Part shown: in pieces, positions 1 through 9,209 of the stretch | Position numbering within the stretch: the first letter of the stretch is position 1 | Layout of the letters: each line of letters begins with the position of its first letter | Virus record (IMG/VR): IMGVR_UViG_3300010885_038456 | Location: 1 to 64,000 of that record | Length of the DNA stretch: 64,000 nucleotides | From: a virus | Reading direction: 5' to 3' (one strand) | Made by a program: the position numbers and the translations under genes | The notes under the pieces: model-generated | Told to the model about the DNA's origin: nothing | The model's input: the letters and a program-made list of their open reading frames with translations, nothing else | The model's database searches: none

Positions 1-2
1 CA

Positions 3-470
3 AAGAAGCCTTGTTTGATTCATGTTAATGCTTTTAGTGATTTGCCTTCTACCGATGAGGTTATTAAGTATGATATTAAGAATGTAGCAGATGTTGTTAG
101 TTCGTATTATCCAGATATTAGGAGAATCATCAATACCTGTCAGTTACAATCTGCAAAGGGTGAGTTAAAGGTAGACCATAAGATTATGGTTGAATCAAAT
201 TTTCAGTTGAAGTTGGTAGACTTGCTAAAATCATCAGATGATAAACGAAATCTATTTCTAAAAATCAGACAAGCAGTTGCTGATAATAAGTTAAATGATT
301 ATTCGGAAATGTATACAATGTTATATGATAAAGTTGATGAGTATGCAGCTGGAAATGTAGCAAATGTAATTCTAATAATCGCAGATTCATTATCAAAAGA
401 TGTGCTCGTTGTGGACAAGGAGATTGTGTTTATGGGAACAATTATTCAAATTTTAAACATTATTAAATAA
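3..470 (+). CDS. 44: Clamp-loader large subunit, T4 gp44-like, C-terminal part (5' partial)
   Basis: The reading frame is open to the left edge, so the gene begins outside the window and only about 155 C-terminal residues are seen. In T4-type phages gp44 is the AAA+ ATPase that, with gp62, loads the sliding clamp gp45 onto primer-template DNA. The visible part has no Walker motifs; it corresponds to the helical C-terminal collar domain. The stretch around YYPDIRRII followed by SAKGEL matches the FPDFRK and SSKG segments of T4 gp44 as I remember that protein. The gp62-like gene two genes downstream strongly supports the call, because 44 and 62 are adjacent in T4. Confidence 0.72.
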   Translation, partial: KKPCLIHVNAFSDLPSTDEVIKYDIKNVADVVSSYYPDIRRIINTCQLQSAKGELKVDHKIMVESNFQLKLVDLLKSSDDKRNLFLKIRQAVADNKLNDYSEMYTMLYDKVDEYAAGNVANVILIIADSLSKDVLVVDKEIVFMGTIIQILNIIK

Positions 471-476
471 ATAAAG

Positions 477-716
477 ATGGAACAACAACAACAATTACCA
501 CCTAACTTTTCACTATCAGAAGCAAAGGATATCCAATGTGAGTGTGGTAACATAATTTTTATGACAGGATACAGATTTAAGAAAGCATCTCGTATTGCAA
601 CAGGTGCACCAAATGATACAATTCTTCCAATTGAGTTGTATTTATGTACGGCTTGTGCAAAACCATTACAAGAACTTTTACCAGAAGAACTTAAATCTAA
701 GAAAATAGTAGAGTAA
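477..716 (+). CDS. Small protein with two Cys pairs, probable zinc ribbon
   Basis: This 79-residue protein has a CxC pair near residue 22 (CECG) and a CxxC pair near residue 61 (CTAC), spaced as in a zinc ribbon. A glutamine-rich N-terminus and a Lys/Glu-rich C-terminus flank the core. It lies between the two clamp-loader genes, six bases after the first and one base before the second, so it is almost certainly co-transcribed with them. Such small zinc proteins in replication operons are often transcription or replication accessory factors, but I recognise no specific family. Confidence 0.6.
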   Translation: MEQQQQLPPNFSLSEAKDIQCECGNIIFMTGYRFKKASRIATGAPNDTILPIELYLCTACAKPLQELLPEELKSKKIVE

Positions 717-717
717 T

Positions 718-1170
718 ATGGCAGTAAAGAAACTATTCGACCATTTGGCAGCATTAACGGCTGACCAGAATCCGGCATACTTTGATACTTTAACACAAGA
801 AGACCTTAAAAGTTGGAGTAACTTTATGATTAACAGGTTTCTTTCAATGAATCCGGATTGGGTTGAACTTATTGCTACATTACTACCATTGACACAAACC
901 TTAGAACCAAAAGAAATGTATAAGTTATATATTGATATATTACCAAAGGGTAGACAATATCTAAAATATACAAAGAGTAAAGCAGCTGATAAATACGAAG
1001 ATTTTATTGTTGAGTTGGTAGCAAAGGATTTTCAATGTTCTACGTTGCAGGCATCTGATTATTTGGAGATACTATATGCAACACGAGAAGGTAGAGAGAA
1101 TATCAAATACATCTGTGAAAGATATGGTATTCCAACGAAAGAAATAACTAAGCTAAAACTCAAAATTTAA
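718..1170 (+). CDS. 62: Clamp-loader small subunit, T4 gp62-like
   Basis: This 150-residue protein is slightly shorter than T4 gp62 (about 187 residues). The central block ILPKGRQYLKY followed by ELVAKDFQC and ASDYLEIL parallels AVPRGKRYGKW, KLLAKRYQV and AINYKSIL in T4 gp62 as I remember it. gp62 is the non-ATPase subunit that bridges the gp44 tetramer and opens the clamp. Position just after the gp44-like gene reproduces the T4 order. The gene starts one base after the preceding stop, which suggests translational coupling. The match rests on recalled T4 sequence, not on an alignment run. Confidence 0.7.
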   Translation: MAVKKLFDHLAALTADQNPAYFDTLTQEDLKSWSNFMINRFLSMNPDWVELIATLLPLTQTLEPKEMYKLYIDILPKGRQYLKYTKSKAADKYEDFIVELVAKDFQCSTLQASDYLEILYATREGRENIKYICERYGIPTKEITKLKLKI

Positions 1171-1179
1171 TCATAAATA

Positions 1180-1211
1180 TTTGGTAAATCCGAATATTTT
1201 AGTTATATTTG
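1180..1211 (+). promoter_or_regulatory. Bacteroidota-type promoter, nearly leaderless
   Basis: TTTG at 1180-1183 and TATATTTG at 1204-1211 are separated by 20 bases, matching the -33 TTTG and -7 TANNTTTG signature of the primary sigma factor of Bacteroidota. The ATG of the next gene follows only 4 bases after the -7 box, so the transcript would have almost no leader. Confidence 0.75.
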
Positions 1212-1215
1212 TAGT

Positions 1216-2082
1216 ATGGCAAAAGTAAGTTATTCTCAATATAGTAAGTGGAGTGGATGTCCACAACAATATAAATTAAGTTATATTGATAAACTATCCG
1301 AATCTACATCTAACATTCATTTGGTATTTGGAACGGCAACCCATGAAGTTCTACAAGAATATCTAAAGGAGTGTTTTACTACTTCAAAGAGTAAAGCAGA
1401 TAAGAATATGAATCTGACTGAACTTCTGAAGGAGAAGATGCGGGCATTGTATCTCAAAGAATCTAATAACGGAGAGATACCAATTTGCACAAAGGAAGAG
1501 TTAGTGGAGTTTTTAGACGATGGAAATACAATCTTAGATTATTTTCAGAAATCAAAAAACTTCAATAACTTTTTTTCTTTGAAATATGATGAGTTAGTTG
1601 CGATTGAACACCAAGTCGATGTGCAAGTTACACCGAGTATCAACTTCGTAGGGTATATCGATATGGTTATGAAAAATACCCAAAATGGTATGTATCGTAT
1701 CATTGACTTTAAAACATCTACAAAGGGCTGGAGTAAGTATCAAAAAACAGATCCTGTAAAGAATGCACAAATCTTATTGTATAAGAAGTTCTATTCGGAG
1801 ATTTTAGGTATACCAGAAGATATGATTGAAGTAGAGTTCATCATTCTCAAACGAAAAGTAGCAGATAATACAGAATACACAATACCGCGTATCAGTAGAC
1901 ATGCACCTGCAAATGGTAAGATATCAGTAAATAAGGCATGGAGTGGTTTTAAGGAGTTTACAGATAGCGTGTTTGATAGTGGGGGTAACTATCGACTTGA
2001 TATTCAATACGTTAAAAAACCATCTAAATTGTGTAATTGGTGTGAGTTCTACGAACGTAAGATATGTGATGGAAAATTATAA
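1216..2082 (+). CDS. PD-(D/E)XK nuclease, RecB/Cas4-like with Fe-S cysteines
   Basis: The 288-residue protein has the ordered motifs of the RecB-family exonuclease fold: H43-E44 in THEVL, D149 in YIDMV, D164 and K166 in IDFKTS, and the QILLY motif at 185-189. Four cysteines are placed as in Cas4, AddB and Dna2 iron-staple nucleases: C15 near the N-terminus and C273, C276 and C284 at the C-terminus, although the last spacing is longer than usual. The expected activity is Mg-dependent single-strand DNA exonuclease in replication or recombination. It has its own promoter directly upstream and follows the clamp-loader genes. The nuclease family is clear; the exact substrate is not. Confidence 0.85.
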   Translation: MAKVSYSQYSKWSGCPQQYKLSYIDKLSESTSNIHLVFGTATHEVLQEYLKECFTTSKSKADKNMNLTELLKEKMRALYLKESNNGEIPICTKEELVEFLDDGNTILDYFQKSKNFNNFFSLKYDELVAIEHQVDVQVTPSINFVGYIDMVMKNTQNGMYRIIDFKTSTKGWSKYQKTDPVKNAQILLYKKFYSEILGIPEDMIEVEFIILKRKVADNTEYTIPRISRHAPANGKISVNKAWSGFKEFTDSVFDSGGNYRLDIQYVKKPSKLCNWCEFYERKICDGKL

Positions 2083-2108
2083 AATACAATATTTATTTTA
2101 AAAAAGTT

Positions 2109-3491
2109 ATGGCAAAAAAACGCAAAATACTTCTGCTATCAGATGACCTCCGAATGTCAAGCGGAATAGCAAACGTTTCCAAACAATTAGTTATGGGAAC
2201 TGTTGATAAATACGATTGGGTTCAATTAGGAGCGGCAATCAAACATCCAGAAGCAGGTAAGGTATTAGACCTAAACGAAGATGTCCGAGCTAGGACAGGA
2301 GTTGCTGATGCTAATGTTAAGATATATCCATTTGATGGGTATGGTGATGCGAGTATCCTTAGACAACTTCTAATGGTTGAACAACCCGATGCAATCTTAC
2401 ATTTTACAGACCCAAGATATTGGATTTGGTTATACGAAATTGAACACGAAATTCGTCAATCAGTTCCATTATTATTTTATCATATTTGGGATGACCTACC
2501 AGACCCAAAATACAACAGAAATTACTACGAAAGTTGTGATTGGATTGGGTGTATCTCTAAACAAACATATGGTATTACCAAACGAGTATGGAGTTGGGAT
2601 AAAGAGAAACATTGGAAGAAACCTGCCGATTGGCAAGTGAGTTATGTTCCTCATGGTATCAATTCTGATTTATACAAACCTGTCGATGTTCCTGTTGAGT
2701 TTAGGAAACGAGTAATTGGTGATGGTGATTATGATTTCATTGTATATTGGAACAACCGAAATATCAGAAGAAAACAACCAATTGATGTGATGTTAGCATT
2801 TGAAGAGTTCAGAAAAACACTAACTCCTGAGAAAGCAGCTAAAACATTACTATTGATGAAAACTGCGCCAGTTGAAGAGCATGGTACGGATTTAGTAACC
2901 GTAGCTGAACATCTAATGCCAGAAGCAAATGTTAAATTCTTCGATGATAGATTAACAGAAGAAGAATTGAATTACCTATATAATATGGCAGATATCACAA
3001 TCAATATCGCATCTAACGAAGGATTTGGTTTGGCTACTGCAGAAAGTTTAATGGCAGGTACTCCTATCATTGTAAATGTGACAGGTGGTATGCAAGACCA
3101 ATGTGGATTCAGAGATAAAGGTACTGGTAAGTTATTAACCGCTGAAGATTATGTAAAGATTGGTTCATTGCATGATAAATACACAAAACCAACGGTGGTA
3201 TGGGGAGATTGGGTTAAACCAATATGGCCGACTCGTTCAACAACTGGTTCAGTTCCTACACCATATATCTTTGATGATAGAGTTGATTTTGGTGATGTAG
3301 CACCACTTATCGCAGAATGGTACGCTACTCCAAAAGAAGACCGTACAAACGCAGCATTAAAAGGTAGAAAATGGATGTTGGGTGAAGGTTTATTAAGTAG
3401 AGAAGCAATGTGTTCTACATTAGTAGATGGTATAGAAGGTACGTTTACCAATTGGAAACCACGTCAGAAGTATAATTTAGTAAAAATATAA
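2109..3491 (+). CDS. Glycosyltransferase, GT-B fold, family 4-like
   Basis: This 460-residue protein opens the glycan cluster. The C-terminal half carries the hallmark of GT-B retaining enzymes, the segment EGFGLATAE near residues 300-310, where two glutamates bind the sugar nucleotide, followed by a Gly-rich turn. It would transfer a sugar from a nucleotide donor in the cytoplasm. The N-terminal half reads like a degenerate acceptor domain, with KILLLSDDLRMSSG typical of the first strand-loop. The start follows AAAAAAGTTATG, a context used repeatedly in this genome, and the next gene begins six bases after the stop. Donor and acceptor cannot be read from sequence. Confidence 0.85.
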   Translation: MAKKRKILLLSDDLRMSSGIANVSKQLVMGTVDKYDWVQLGAAIKHPEAGKVLDLNEDVRARTGVADANVKIYPFDGYGDASILRQLLMVEQPDAILHFTDPRYWIWLYEIEHEIRQSVPLLFYHIWDDLPDPKYNRNYYESCDWIGCISKQTYGITKRVWSWDKEKHWKKPADWQVSYVPHGINSDLYKPVDVPVEFRKRVIGDGDYDFIVYWNNRNIRRKQPIDVMLAFEEFRKTLTPEKAAKTLLLMKTAPVEEHGTDLVTVAEHLMPEANVKFFDDRLTEEELNYLYNMADITINIASNEGFGLATAESLMAGTPIIVNVTGGMQDQCGFRDKGTGKLLTAEDYVKIGSLHDKYTKPTVVWGDWVKPIWPTRSTTGSVPTPYIFDDRVDFGDVAPLIAEWYATPKEDRTNAALKGRKWMLGEGLLSREAMCSTLVDGIEGTFTNWKPRQKYNLVKI

Positions 3492-3497
3492 GAAGTT

Positions 3498-4766
3498 ATG
3501 AATAGACCAACGTTAGTATACCAAGCTCCAGTAGCAACTCGAAGTGGTTATGGAGAACATTCGAGAGATTTATTACATTCTCTATATACATTAAATAGGT
3601 TTGATATTAAAATCGTTTCTACGAGATGGGGTTCGACTCCAATGGATGCATTAAACTATGATAATGCATTTCATAAATGGGTAGTTGATAACATAGTTCA
3701 GAATGTATCAGAGAAGCCAGATATCTATATTCAGGTAACCGTACCAAATGAGTTCCAACCAATGGGACATTATAACATAGGCATTACAGCCGGTATCGAA
3801 ACTACCGCATGTGCTATTGATTGGATACATGGGTGTAACAGAATGGACTTAATAATTGCACCATCTGAACATGCTAAGTTGAGTTTAGTTGGAACAATCT
3901 ATACCGAAACGGATAAGAACACCAAACAACTGATTAAACAACATAGAGTTGAGAAACCGGTTCATGTATTATTTGAAGGGTTCGATGAAGAGGATTTTGC
4001 TACAAAGGAGATAGCACCTATTGCACAATTAGATGAGATTCCCGAAGAGTTTGCATTCTTATTCGTTGGACATTGGTTACGTGGTAACTTAGGAGAAGAC
4101 CGTAAGAATATCGGTATGATGATAAAAGCATTTGCTACATCATTTAAGAATGAAAAGGTTAAGCCAGCATTGGTTTTAAAAACATCAGCAGGTGCATTTA
4201 GTATATTGGATAGAGAACGAGTTGTGAGTATGATTCGTCAGACATTAGGTTCTGATTATGGTACTGTTCCGGTTTATCTATTGCATGGTGATTTAACTCA
4301 AGCTGAGATGAATGGATTATACGAACATCCAAAGGTGAAAGCAATGTTAAACTTTACCAAAGGTGAAGGATTCGGCAGACCACTATTAGAGTTTAGTTTG
4401 ACTGGTAAACCAATCTTAGTAAGTAATTGGAGTGGACATTTAGATTTTCTAAAAGAAGGAGCAGTATTATTGGAAGGTGAGTTGAAAGAAGTACATGAAT
4501 CGGCAGCAGACCAATTTCTACTTAAAGAATCAAAATGGTTTAATGTAAATATTTCGAAAGCATTACCACTAATCAAAGATGTATATAAGAACTATAAAAA
4601 GTATAAGATATCAGCTGAGAAGTTAGCTAAGCACAACATTGCAACATTTGGGTTATCGAAAATGACGGAAGGGTTTGATAATATATTACAAACTTACGAT
4701 ATTTATAATAAGATACAACCTAAATTTGAGAAACTGAAACTACCAAAGTTGAAAACGCTTAACTAA
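3498..4766 (+). CDS. Glycosyltransferase, GT-B fold, family 4-like
   Basis: This second GT-B enzyme has 422 residues. The N-terminus (VYQAPVATRSGYGEHSRDLL) shows the Gly-rich acceptor-side loop, and the C-terminal half holds KGEGFGRPLLEF, the nucleotide-sugar glutamate motif, followed by KPILVSNWSGHLDFL. The architecture parallels the preceding gene but sequence similarity looks low, so the two probably make different linkages. Its last base overlaps the first base of the following gene (TAATG), indicating translational coupling. It is predicted to be cytoplasmic. Confidence 0.83.
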   Translation: MNRPTLVYQAPVATRSGYGEHSRDLLHSLYTLNRFDIKIVSTRWGSTPMDALNYDNAFHKWVVDNIVQNVSEKPDIYIQVTVPNEFQPMGHYNIGITAGIETTACAIDWIHGCNRMDLIIAPSEHAKLSLVGTIYTETDKNTKQLIKQHRVEKPVHVLFEGFDEEDFATKEIAPIAQLDEIPEEFAFLFVGHWLRGNLGEDRKNIGMMIKAFATSFKNEKVKPALVLKTSAGAFSILDRERVVSMIRQTLGSDYGTVPVYLLHGDLTQAEMNGLYEHPKVKAMLNFTKGEGFGRPLLEFSLTGKPILVSNWSGHLDFLKEGAVLLEGELKEVHESAADQFLLKESKWFNVNISKALPLIKDVYKNYKKYKISAEKLAKHNIATFGLSKMTEGFDNILQTYDIYNKIQPKFEKLKLPKLKTLN

Positions 4767-5239
4767 TGAGAAGCTATAATCCCATATATCGTAAGTTTAT
4801 TGATGATAAGAAACGAATTGTGCCCGAAACTATGGTTAGGGCAAAATTCTATCTTATAAAACAATACGAATATGTGGATGGCACTAAGGGTGTTTATGGC
4901 GAATCTACTGCACCTATTATATACACATTGTTTGTATCAAAATCAAAAGATGTAGTTCATTGTGTTAAGGTATCAACGATTAATCCACAATTGATAAAGA
5001 AGTTCTTTGGTAAGTTCGTAAATGAGAATACTGAAAAGCTGGAAATGAAGGGTGGAGCAAAAGCATTCTACCAATCAGTAGTTAGTAAAGTTCCCATAAT
5101 TACAAATGATTCGTATAGAACATATAAGTTAAGTGGACTTGGTTCTGTTGTTGAATTGAATATGGATGTAAATGAGCTAACACCTACACATAAGAATGTA
5201 ACGGGCATAGATGAAAATACACAAACACGTAATAAATAA
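4766..5239 (+). CDS. Unknown protein of the phage glycan operon
   Basis: I do not recognise this 157-residue protein. It starts RSYNPIYRKFIDDKKRIVP and has a mixed alpha/beta pattern with hydrophobic strands around IIYTLFVSKS and VHCVKVST. There is no signal peptide, membrane helix or cysteine motif. It overlaps the previous glycosyltransferase by one base and the next gene follows after five bases, so it sits inside the operon; its role in glycan synthesis is only positional inference. Confidence 0.6.
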   Translation: MRSYNPIYRKFIDDKKRIVPETMVRAKFYLIKQYEYVDGTKGVYGESTAPIIYTLFVSKSKDVVHCVKVSTINPQLIKKFFGKFVNENTEKLEMKGGAKAFYQSVVSKVPIITNDSYRTYKLSGLGSVVELNMDVNELTPTHKNVTGIDENTQTRNK

Positions 5240-5244
5240 TAGAT

Positions 5245-5490
5245 ATGGATTCACATGATTTTACACTTTGGTTAAGAGGGTTTGCAGCAGGTAATACTTC
5301 GGCATTAACAAAGGAACAATGGAGTATTGTGGTAGATAAACTGAACTCAGTAGTTGACGCAGTAAATCCACATATACTATTGGATAGTAACAAAAACACA
5401 TCTCCAAATCCATATAAACCAAGTTGGACACCACCTACTATGGAAAAAGAAGGTACAGCTACTATTCGTTCTAAATACGAACGTTGGTAG
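5245..5490 (+). CDS. Small unknown phage protein
   Basis: The 81-residue product begins with a short helical module (FTLWLRGFAAGN) and a second helix LTKEQWSIVVDKLNSVVDAV, followed by a Pro-rich disordered tail. I have seen this helix-turn-helix-like layout in small proteins of large marine and myovirus-type phages but cannot name a function. It is cytoplasmic by composition and co-directional with both neighbours. Confidence 0.6.
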   Translation: MDSHDFTLWLRGFAAGNTSALTKEQWSIVVDKLNSVVDAVNPHILLDSNKNTSPNPYKPSWTPPTMEKEGTATIRSKYERW

Positions 5491-5517
5491 AATTATTAAA
5501 GTATAAATTAAAAGGTT

Positions 5518-6150
5518 ATGGAAAATATAAAGATATCATACGCAATTACCGTATGCAACGAGTTCGATGAAACAATTACATTACTGACTCAACTATTAAA
5601 CTATAAAGGTGAGAATAGTGAGATAGTGGTATTATTGGATACACCCAAAGCATCGCCAGAATTAATTGAGTATTTAGAGTTACATGCTGATTCCGAACGA
5701 ATAAAACTTATCGAATCGGAGTTTGGTAATGATTTTGCACACTGGAAGAACTTTCTCAATTCAAATTGTAGTGGAGAGTGGATTTTTCAATTGGATGCAG
5801 ATGAAAACTTAGACCCCAATCTTATTATTAATTTAGAAGAACTACTTGATACCAACTCTGATAAGGATTTGATTATAGTTCCACGTATTAATATTGTCAA
5901 TGGTATTACTGATGAACATATTCAAAAATGGGGATGGGTTGTAAATGAGAAAGGATATATCAACCACCCCGATTATCAGACAAGAATTTACAAACGTTCT
6001 GATAAAATAGGTTGGGTGAATAAAGTGCATGAAAAGATTGTAGGATTTGAAAGTTATACATCATTTCCAACAGATGATATCTACTGCATCAGACACATTA
6101 AAGAGATTAATAGACAAGAGAAGCAAAACGATTTCTATAATACATTATGA
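5518..6150 (+). CDS. Glycosyltransferase family 2, GT-A fold
   Basis: The N-terminus (ISYAITVCNEFDETITLL) is the classic first strand and loop of GT2 enzymes. D93-A94-D95-E96 forms the DXD metal and nucleotide site, and a His-rich C-terminal part (KVHEKI) follows. At 210 residues the enzyme is short but contains the whole catalytic GT-A core. GT2 enzymes are inverting and use UDP-, GDP- or dTDP-sugars. The stop overlaps the start of the next gene by four bases (ATGA). It has its own GGTTATG start context after a 27-base gap. Confidence 0.85.
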   Translation: MENIKISYAITVCNEFDETITLLTQLLNYKGENSEIVVLLDTPKASPELIEYLELHADSERIKLIESEFGNDFAHWKNFLNSNCSGEWIFQLDADENLDPNLIINLEELLDTNSDKDLIIVPRINIVNGITDEHIQKWGWVVNEKGYINHPDYQTRIYKRSDKIGWVNKVHEKIVGFESYTSFPTDDIYCIRHIKEINRQEKQNDFYNTL

Positions 6151-7037
6151 AAATAACGTTTATATACGCATACGAAGGTGGTGAAGAGTGGAGTACACCA
6201 ATGGCGTTGGTTAATGAATTCAAACTAAAAGGTTGGGATACTGAGATAATATCAATAGGTTCTAATCGTACAGGGCATTATCACGATATCGATTTAAAAC
6301 AATGGGTTGAATCAAAGCCGGATACTGATATTGTATTGTTTATGGATTGGGGTAGGTTTGATTCTCAATATCTAAACAAAGAGTTAGTTCCTAACGCATT
6401 TTGGATACAAGAGAGTGGAGATGACCCACAAAACTTCGATAGAAATTCACCAAAGGCAAATCGATTCCATATAACAATTACAACCGATACTCGTGCTTGT
6501 GATGAATATCGTAATAGAGGTATAGATGCAATATGGATACCACACTTTGCAGATACTGCTGTTCAGTTTCCGATGAATTTAGAACCAAAATATGTAGCAG
6601 TTACCACTCGAGGGCTTGGAAATTCGGAATTTTTAGATTATATTACGAACTGGGCAGAAGGTTCAATCGGAAATAAAGGTGGAATGGGTGCATTAGACCA
6701 TACTGAGTTTTTGAATACGGGATTAATGGTTATTCAGAATAGCAGATGGAAAGAAATCACTCGTAGAATCTTCGAAGGAATGGCTTGTGGTAAGTTGGTA
6801 ATAACGGATAGGTTACCAATAGAAACAAAACTACAAGAGTTATTCATAGAAGGTGAGGATATCATTTATTACGATGATATGTTTGATTGTATTGAGAAGA
6901 TGAACTATTATACGGATAATGAAGATGAACGTGAGAGAATAGCTCACAACGGAATGATAAAAGTATTACATAATTACACACAAGTACAAGTTGTGGATAA
7001 ATTAATAGAAAAATGGAAAAGTTACCAATCAGTATAG
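6147..7037 (+). CDS. Glycosyltransferase with GT-B C-terminal domain (CgeB-like)
   Basis: This 296-residue protein begins with MKITFIYAYEGGEEW, an N-terminal Rossmann strand. The C-terminal portion has RIFEGMACGKLVITDRL, the short Glyco_trans_1_2 motif seen in CgeB-like glycosyltransferases, in which Glu contacts the donor ribose. The segment NAFWIQESGDDPQNF resembles the CgeB-type linker. It overlaps the preceding gene by four bases and the following one by 25, so all three are probably translationally coupled. Retaining chemistry is inferred from family. Confidence 0.75.
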   Translation: MKITFIYAYEGGEEWSTPMALVNEFKLKGWDTEIISIGSNRTGHYHDIDLKQWVESKPDTDIVLFMDWGRFDSQYLNKELVPNAFWIQESGDDPQNFDRNSPKANRFHITITTDTRACDEYRNRGIDAIWIPHFADTAVQFPMNLEPKYVAVTTRGLGNSEFLDYITNWAEGSIGNKGGMGALDHTEFLNTGLMVIQNSRWKEITRRIFEGMACGKLVITDRLPIETKLQELFIEGEDIIYYDDMFDCIEKMNYYTDNEDERERIAHNGMIKVLHNYTQVQVVDKLIEKWKSYQSV

Positions 7038-7753
7038 GAGTATTAGCATGGCATAGTGGGCAGGTATTAGTAGACACGCTAACCACATATTACGAAAATG
7101 GATTATTTGATATTTCAAATGATATTACAATACTTTTTCAAGAGGCAAACGGAATAGATAAAGAAATAGCAGAACATTTTGGATTAAAAGCTATTTATGA
7201 AGTTGAAAATATTGGAATAGGAAAAGCATTCATCAAACTTACAGAATCAGCACAGACTGATAATGTAATGGTATTGGAGCATGATTGGAACTTAATTGAA
7301 AATCCAACAACTACATATGATAGATTACAGAGTGGAATTGGATTATTGGATAATGGATATGCGTGTGTAAGATACAGACATAGAGAACAACCAGGTCACC
7401 CACACTTTTCATTTAGACATAGAGGTAATGAGTTAAACTACTATGATCCAGAGATTGAGTGTACTTCTCCGCATCTATTGGATTCTGTACATTGGTTAGA
7501 CCCTGCTGTTGAGTTTCCAGATAAGATACAACGTGATGGTGATTATTTTGTTTCAACATCTCGTTGGGCAAATTGGACCAATAATCCATCTTTATATAAG
7601 AGAAACTTCTATTTAGATACAGTTGAAGGATTTGCAGGAGATGGTATTGCATTAGAAGGAAACATTAGTAAATGGTGGGCACAGCAAACATATAAAGTAG
7701 CACACGGTGAAGGATTATTTAAACATAATGATTGGGCAAAATATGGAAGATAA
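7013..7753 (+). CDS. GT-A-like glycosyltransferase
   Basis: The 246-residue protein starts with PISIGVLAWHSGQVLVDTL, which resembles the GT2 first strand, and has LEHDWNLIENP near residues 90-100 at the place where GT-A enzymes keep the DXD element. The C-terminal region is rich in Trp, Tyr and His, as in many acceptor sites. The start lies 25 bases inside the previous gene; ATG at 7013 is the first in-frame methionine and leaves no gap. The fold assignment is moderate because the catalytic metal motif is degenerate (EHD). Confidence 0.65.
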   Translation: MEKLPISIGVLAWHSGQVLVDTLTTYYENGLFDISNDITILFQEANGIDKEIAEHFGLKAIYEVENIGIGKAFIKLTESAQTDNVMVLEHDWNLIENPTTTYDRLQSGIGLLDNGYACVRYRHREQPGHPHFSFRHRGNELNYYDPEIECTSPHLLDSVHWLDPAVEFPDKIQRDGDYFVSTSRWANWTNNPSLYKRNFYLDTVEGFAGDGIALEGNISKWWAQQTYKVAHGEGLFKHNDWAKYGR

Positions 7754-8459
7754 AAAATTAAATATTCTCATACCAATGGCAGGTGCGGGAAGTAGATTTC
7801 AATCGGTGGGATATAAATTACCAAAACCATTGATTAATGCGAATGGTAAACCTATGATACAGGTTGTAGTTGATAATATAAAGTTAGATGCTACGTTTAC
7901 ATTTGTTGTTCAATCATCACATAGAAAATTATACGATTTAGATAATATATTGGGTACAATTGCACCTGGATGTAATATCGTAGAAGTTGATGGAGTAACA
8001 GAAGGAGCAGCATGTACTACATTGTTAGCAAAGGAATACATTAACAACCAACTACCACTTATTATATCTAACTCAGATGAGTTCTTAGAGTGGGATGAAT
8101 TTGATTTCATTGAAAAGTGTAAAGGTATCGATGGCAATATTGTTACATTCAAGCATTTGGATACAAAGTGGTCTTTTGCTAAAGTAGTTGATGGGTATGT
8201 AACAGAAGTAGCTGAGAAGAGACCAATATCAGATAATGCAACTGCTGGAATTTATTATTGGACAAAGGGGTCGGATTATGTAAAATATGCTGAACAGATG
8301 ATAGATAAGAATATCAGAGTTAATAATGAGTTCTATGTAGCACCTGTTTATAACGAAGCAATCGCAGATGGTAAATTAGTTAAAATATATAACATAGAAA
8401 AAGTTTGGGGATTGGGTACACCTGAAGACTTGAACTATTATTTAGAAAATCACAAATGA
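7743..8459 (+). CDS. Sugar-nucleotide pyrophosphorylase (nucleotidyltransferase)
   Basis: LNILIPMAGAGSRF followed by LPKPLINANGKPMI is the signature of NTP_transferase enzymes that join a sugar 1-phosphate to NTP: the GAGSRF loop binds the nucleotide and the KP lysine the phosphate. The later NSDEFLEWDEF matches the metal-binding Asp region. I start at ATG 7743, where the conserved strand begins six residues later; the upstream ATG at 7707 would overlap the previous gene by 47 bases and add nothing conserved. About 238 residues fits the short single-domain form. It supplies an activated sugar, probably the first step of the amino-sugar route encoded downstream. Confidence 0.85.
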   Translation: MEDKKLNILIPMAGAGSRFQSVGYKLPKPLINANGKPMIQVVVDNIKLDATFTFVVQSSHRKLYDLDNILGTIAPGCNIVEVDGVTEGAACTTLLAKEYINNQLPLIISNSDEFLEWDEFDFIEKCKGIDGNIVTFKHLDTKWSFAKVVDGYVTEVAEKRPISDNATAGIYYWTKGSDYVKYAEQMIDKNIRVNNEFYVAPVYNEAIADGKLVKIYNIEKVWGLGTPEDLNYYLENHK

Positions 8460-8911
8460 TACTAATTTCTCACAGAGGTAACATAAATGGCCGGATTGAA
8501 GAGGTAGAAAACAATCCCGAATACATAGATTCTGCAATCAAAGCAGGATATGATGTTGAAATAGATGCATGGGTAGTAAATGGGTTTATAATGTTAGGAC
8601 ACGATGAACCAACGTATCCAGTAGATATTGAGTGGTTGCGTAGTAGAATAACTAAGTTATGGATTCATTGTAAGAATATAGCAGCATTGGAATTATTTGA
8701 TGAGTTAGTTGAGTTCCATTATTTTTGGCATGAATCTGATACCGTTACTATAACATCACAAATGGTAATTTGGGCATATCCAGGTAATCAACCAATTAAG
8801 AATAGTATAGCAGTAATGCCTGAAATGTGTAAAGATAACATTACAGAGTGTTTAGGAATTTGTTCGGATTATATAAAACTTTACAGAAATGAAATTAAAC
8901 AAGCTGAGTGA
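8456..8911 (+). CDS. Glycerophosphodiester phosphodiesterase-like protein, compact
   Basis: The 151-residue protein has the GDPD catalytic set: H6-R7 in SHRGN, E35 and D37 in EIDAW, and H49 in LGHDE. Full GDPDs are about 250 residues and form a TIM barrel; this one is much shorter, so later barrel strands are reduced. Similar compact GDPD-like proteins occur in bacterial and phage polysaccharide clusters. The start ATG overlaps the preceding TGA by four bases and the end overlaps the cupin gene by 23. It may act on a phosphodiester-linked glycan or glycerol-phosphate substituent; this is inferred from context. Confidence 0.72.
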   Translation: MILISHRGNINGRIEEVENNPEYIDSAIKAGYDVEIDAWVVNGFIMLGHDEPTYPVDIEWLRSRITKLWIHCKNIAALELFDELVEFHYFWHESDTVTITSQMVIWAYPGNQPIKNSIAVMPEMCKDNITECLGICSDYIKLYRNEIKQAE

Positions 8912-9209
8912 TATGGTTAAAGGGTGGTTTGTAGGAAACTTTGAACCAACTTTATATAAGACAACCGATGTTGAAGTAGCAGTAAAGAGATACAAAGCCG
9001 GAGAGCGTGATACTAAGCATTATCATAAAATAGCAACAGAAATATCAGTAATATTGGATGGACGAGCTATTATGAATGGTGTTGAATATTCCGATGGAGA
9101 TATAATAACGGTAGAACCAAACGATGTAACTGAGTTTGAAGCAATTGATGATATCACAATTATCGTAGTTAAGATTCCAGGTGCAGAAAACGATAAATAT
9201 TTAGTATGA
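8889..9209 (+). CDS. Cupin-domain protein
   Basis: The 106-residue single-domain protein shows the two cupin motifs. The first is around KAGERDTKHYHKIATEI, giving a metal-site His pair and Glu, and the second around GDIITVEPNDVTEFEA. Small cupins in sugar clusters often act as isomerases or epimerases on nucleotide sugars, but the FdtA-type signature is not obvious here. It is inserted between the GDPD-like gene and a glycosyltransferase with overlaps at both ends, so it belongs to the same operon. Confidence 0.75.
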   Translation: MKLNKLSDMVKGWFVGNFEPTLYKTTDVEVAVKRYKAGERDTKHYHKIATEISVILDGRAIMNGVEYSDGDIITVEPNDVTEFEAIDDITIIVVKIPGAENDKYLV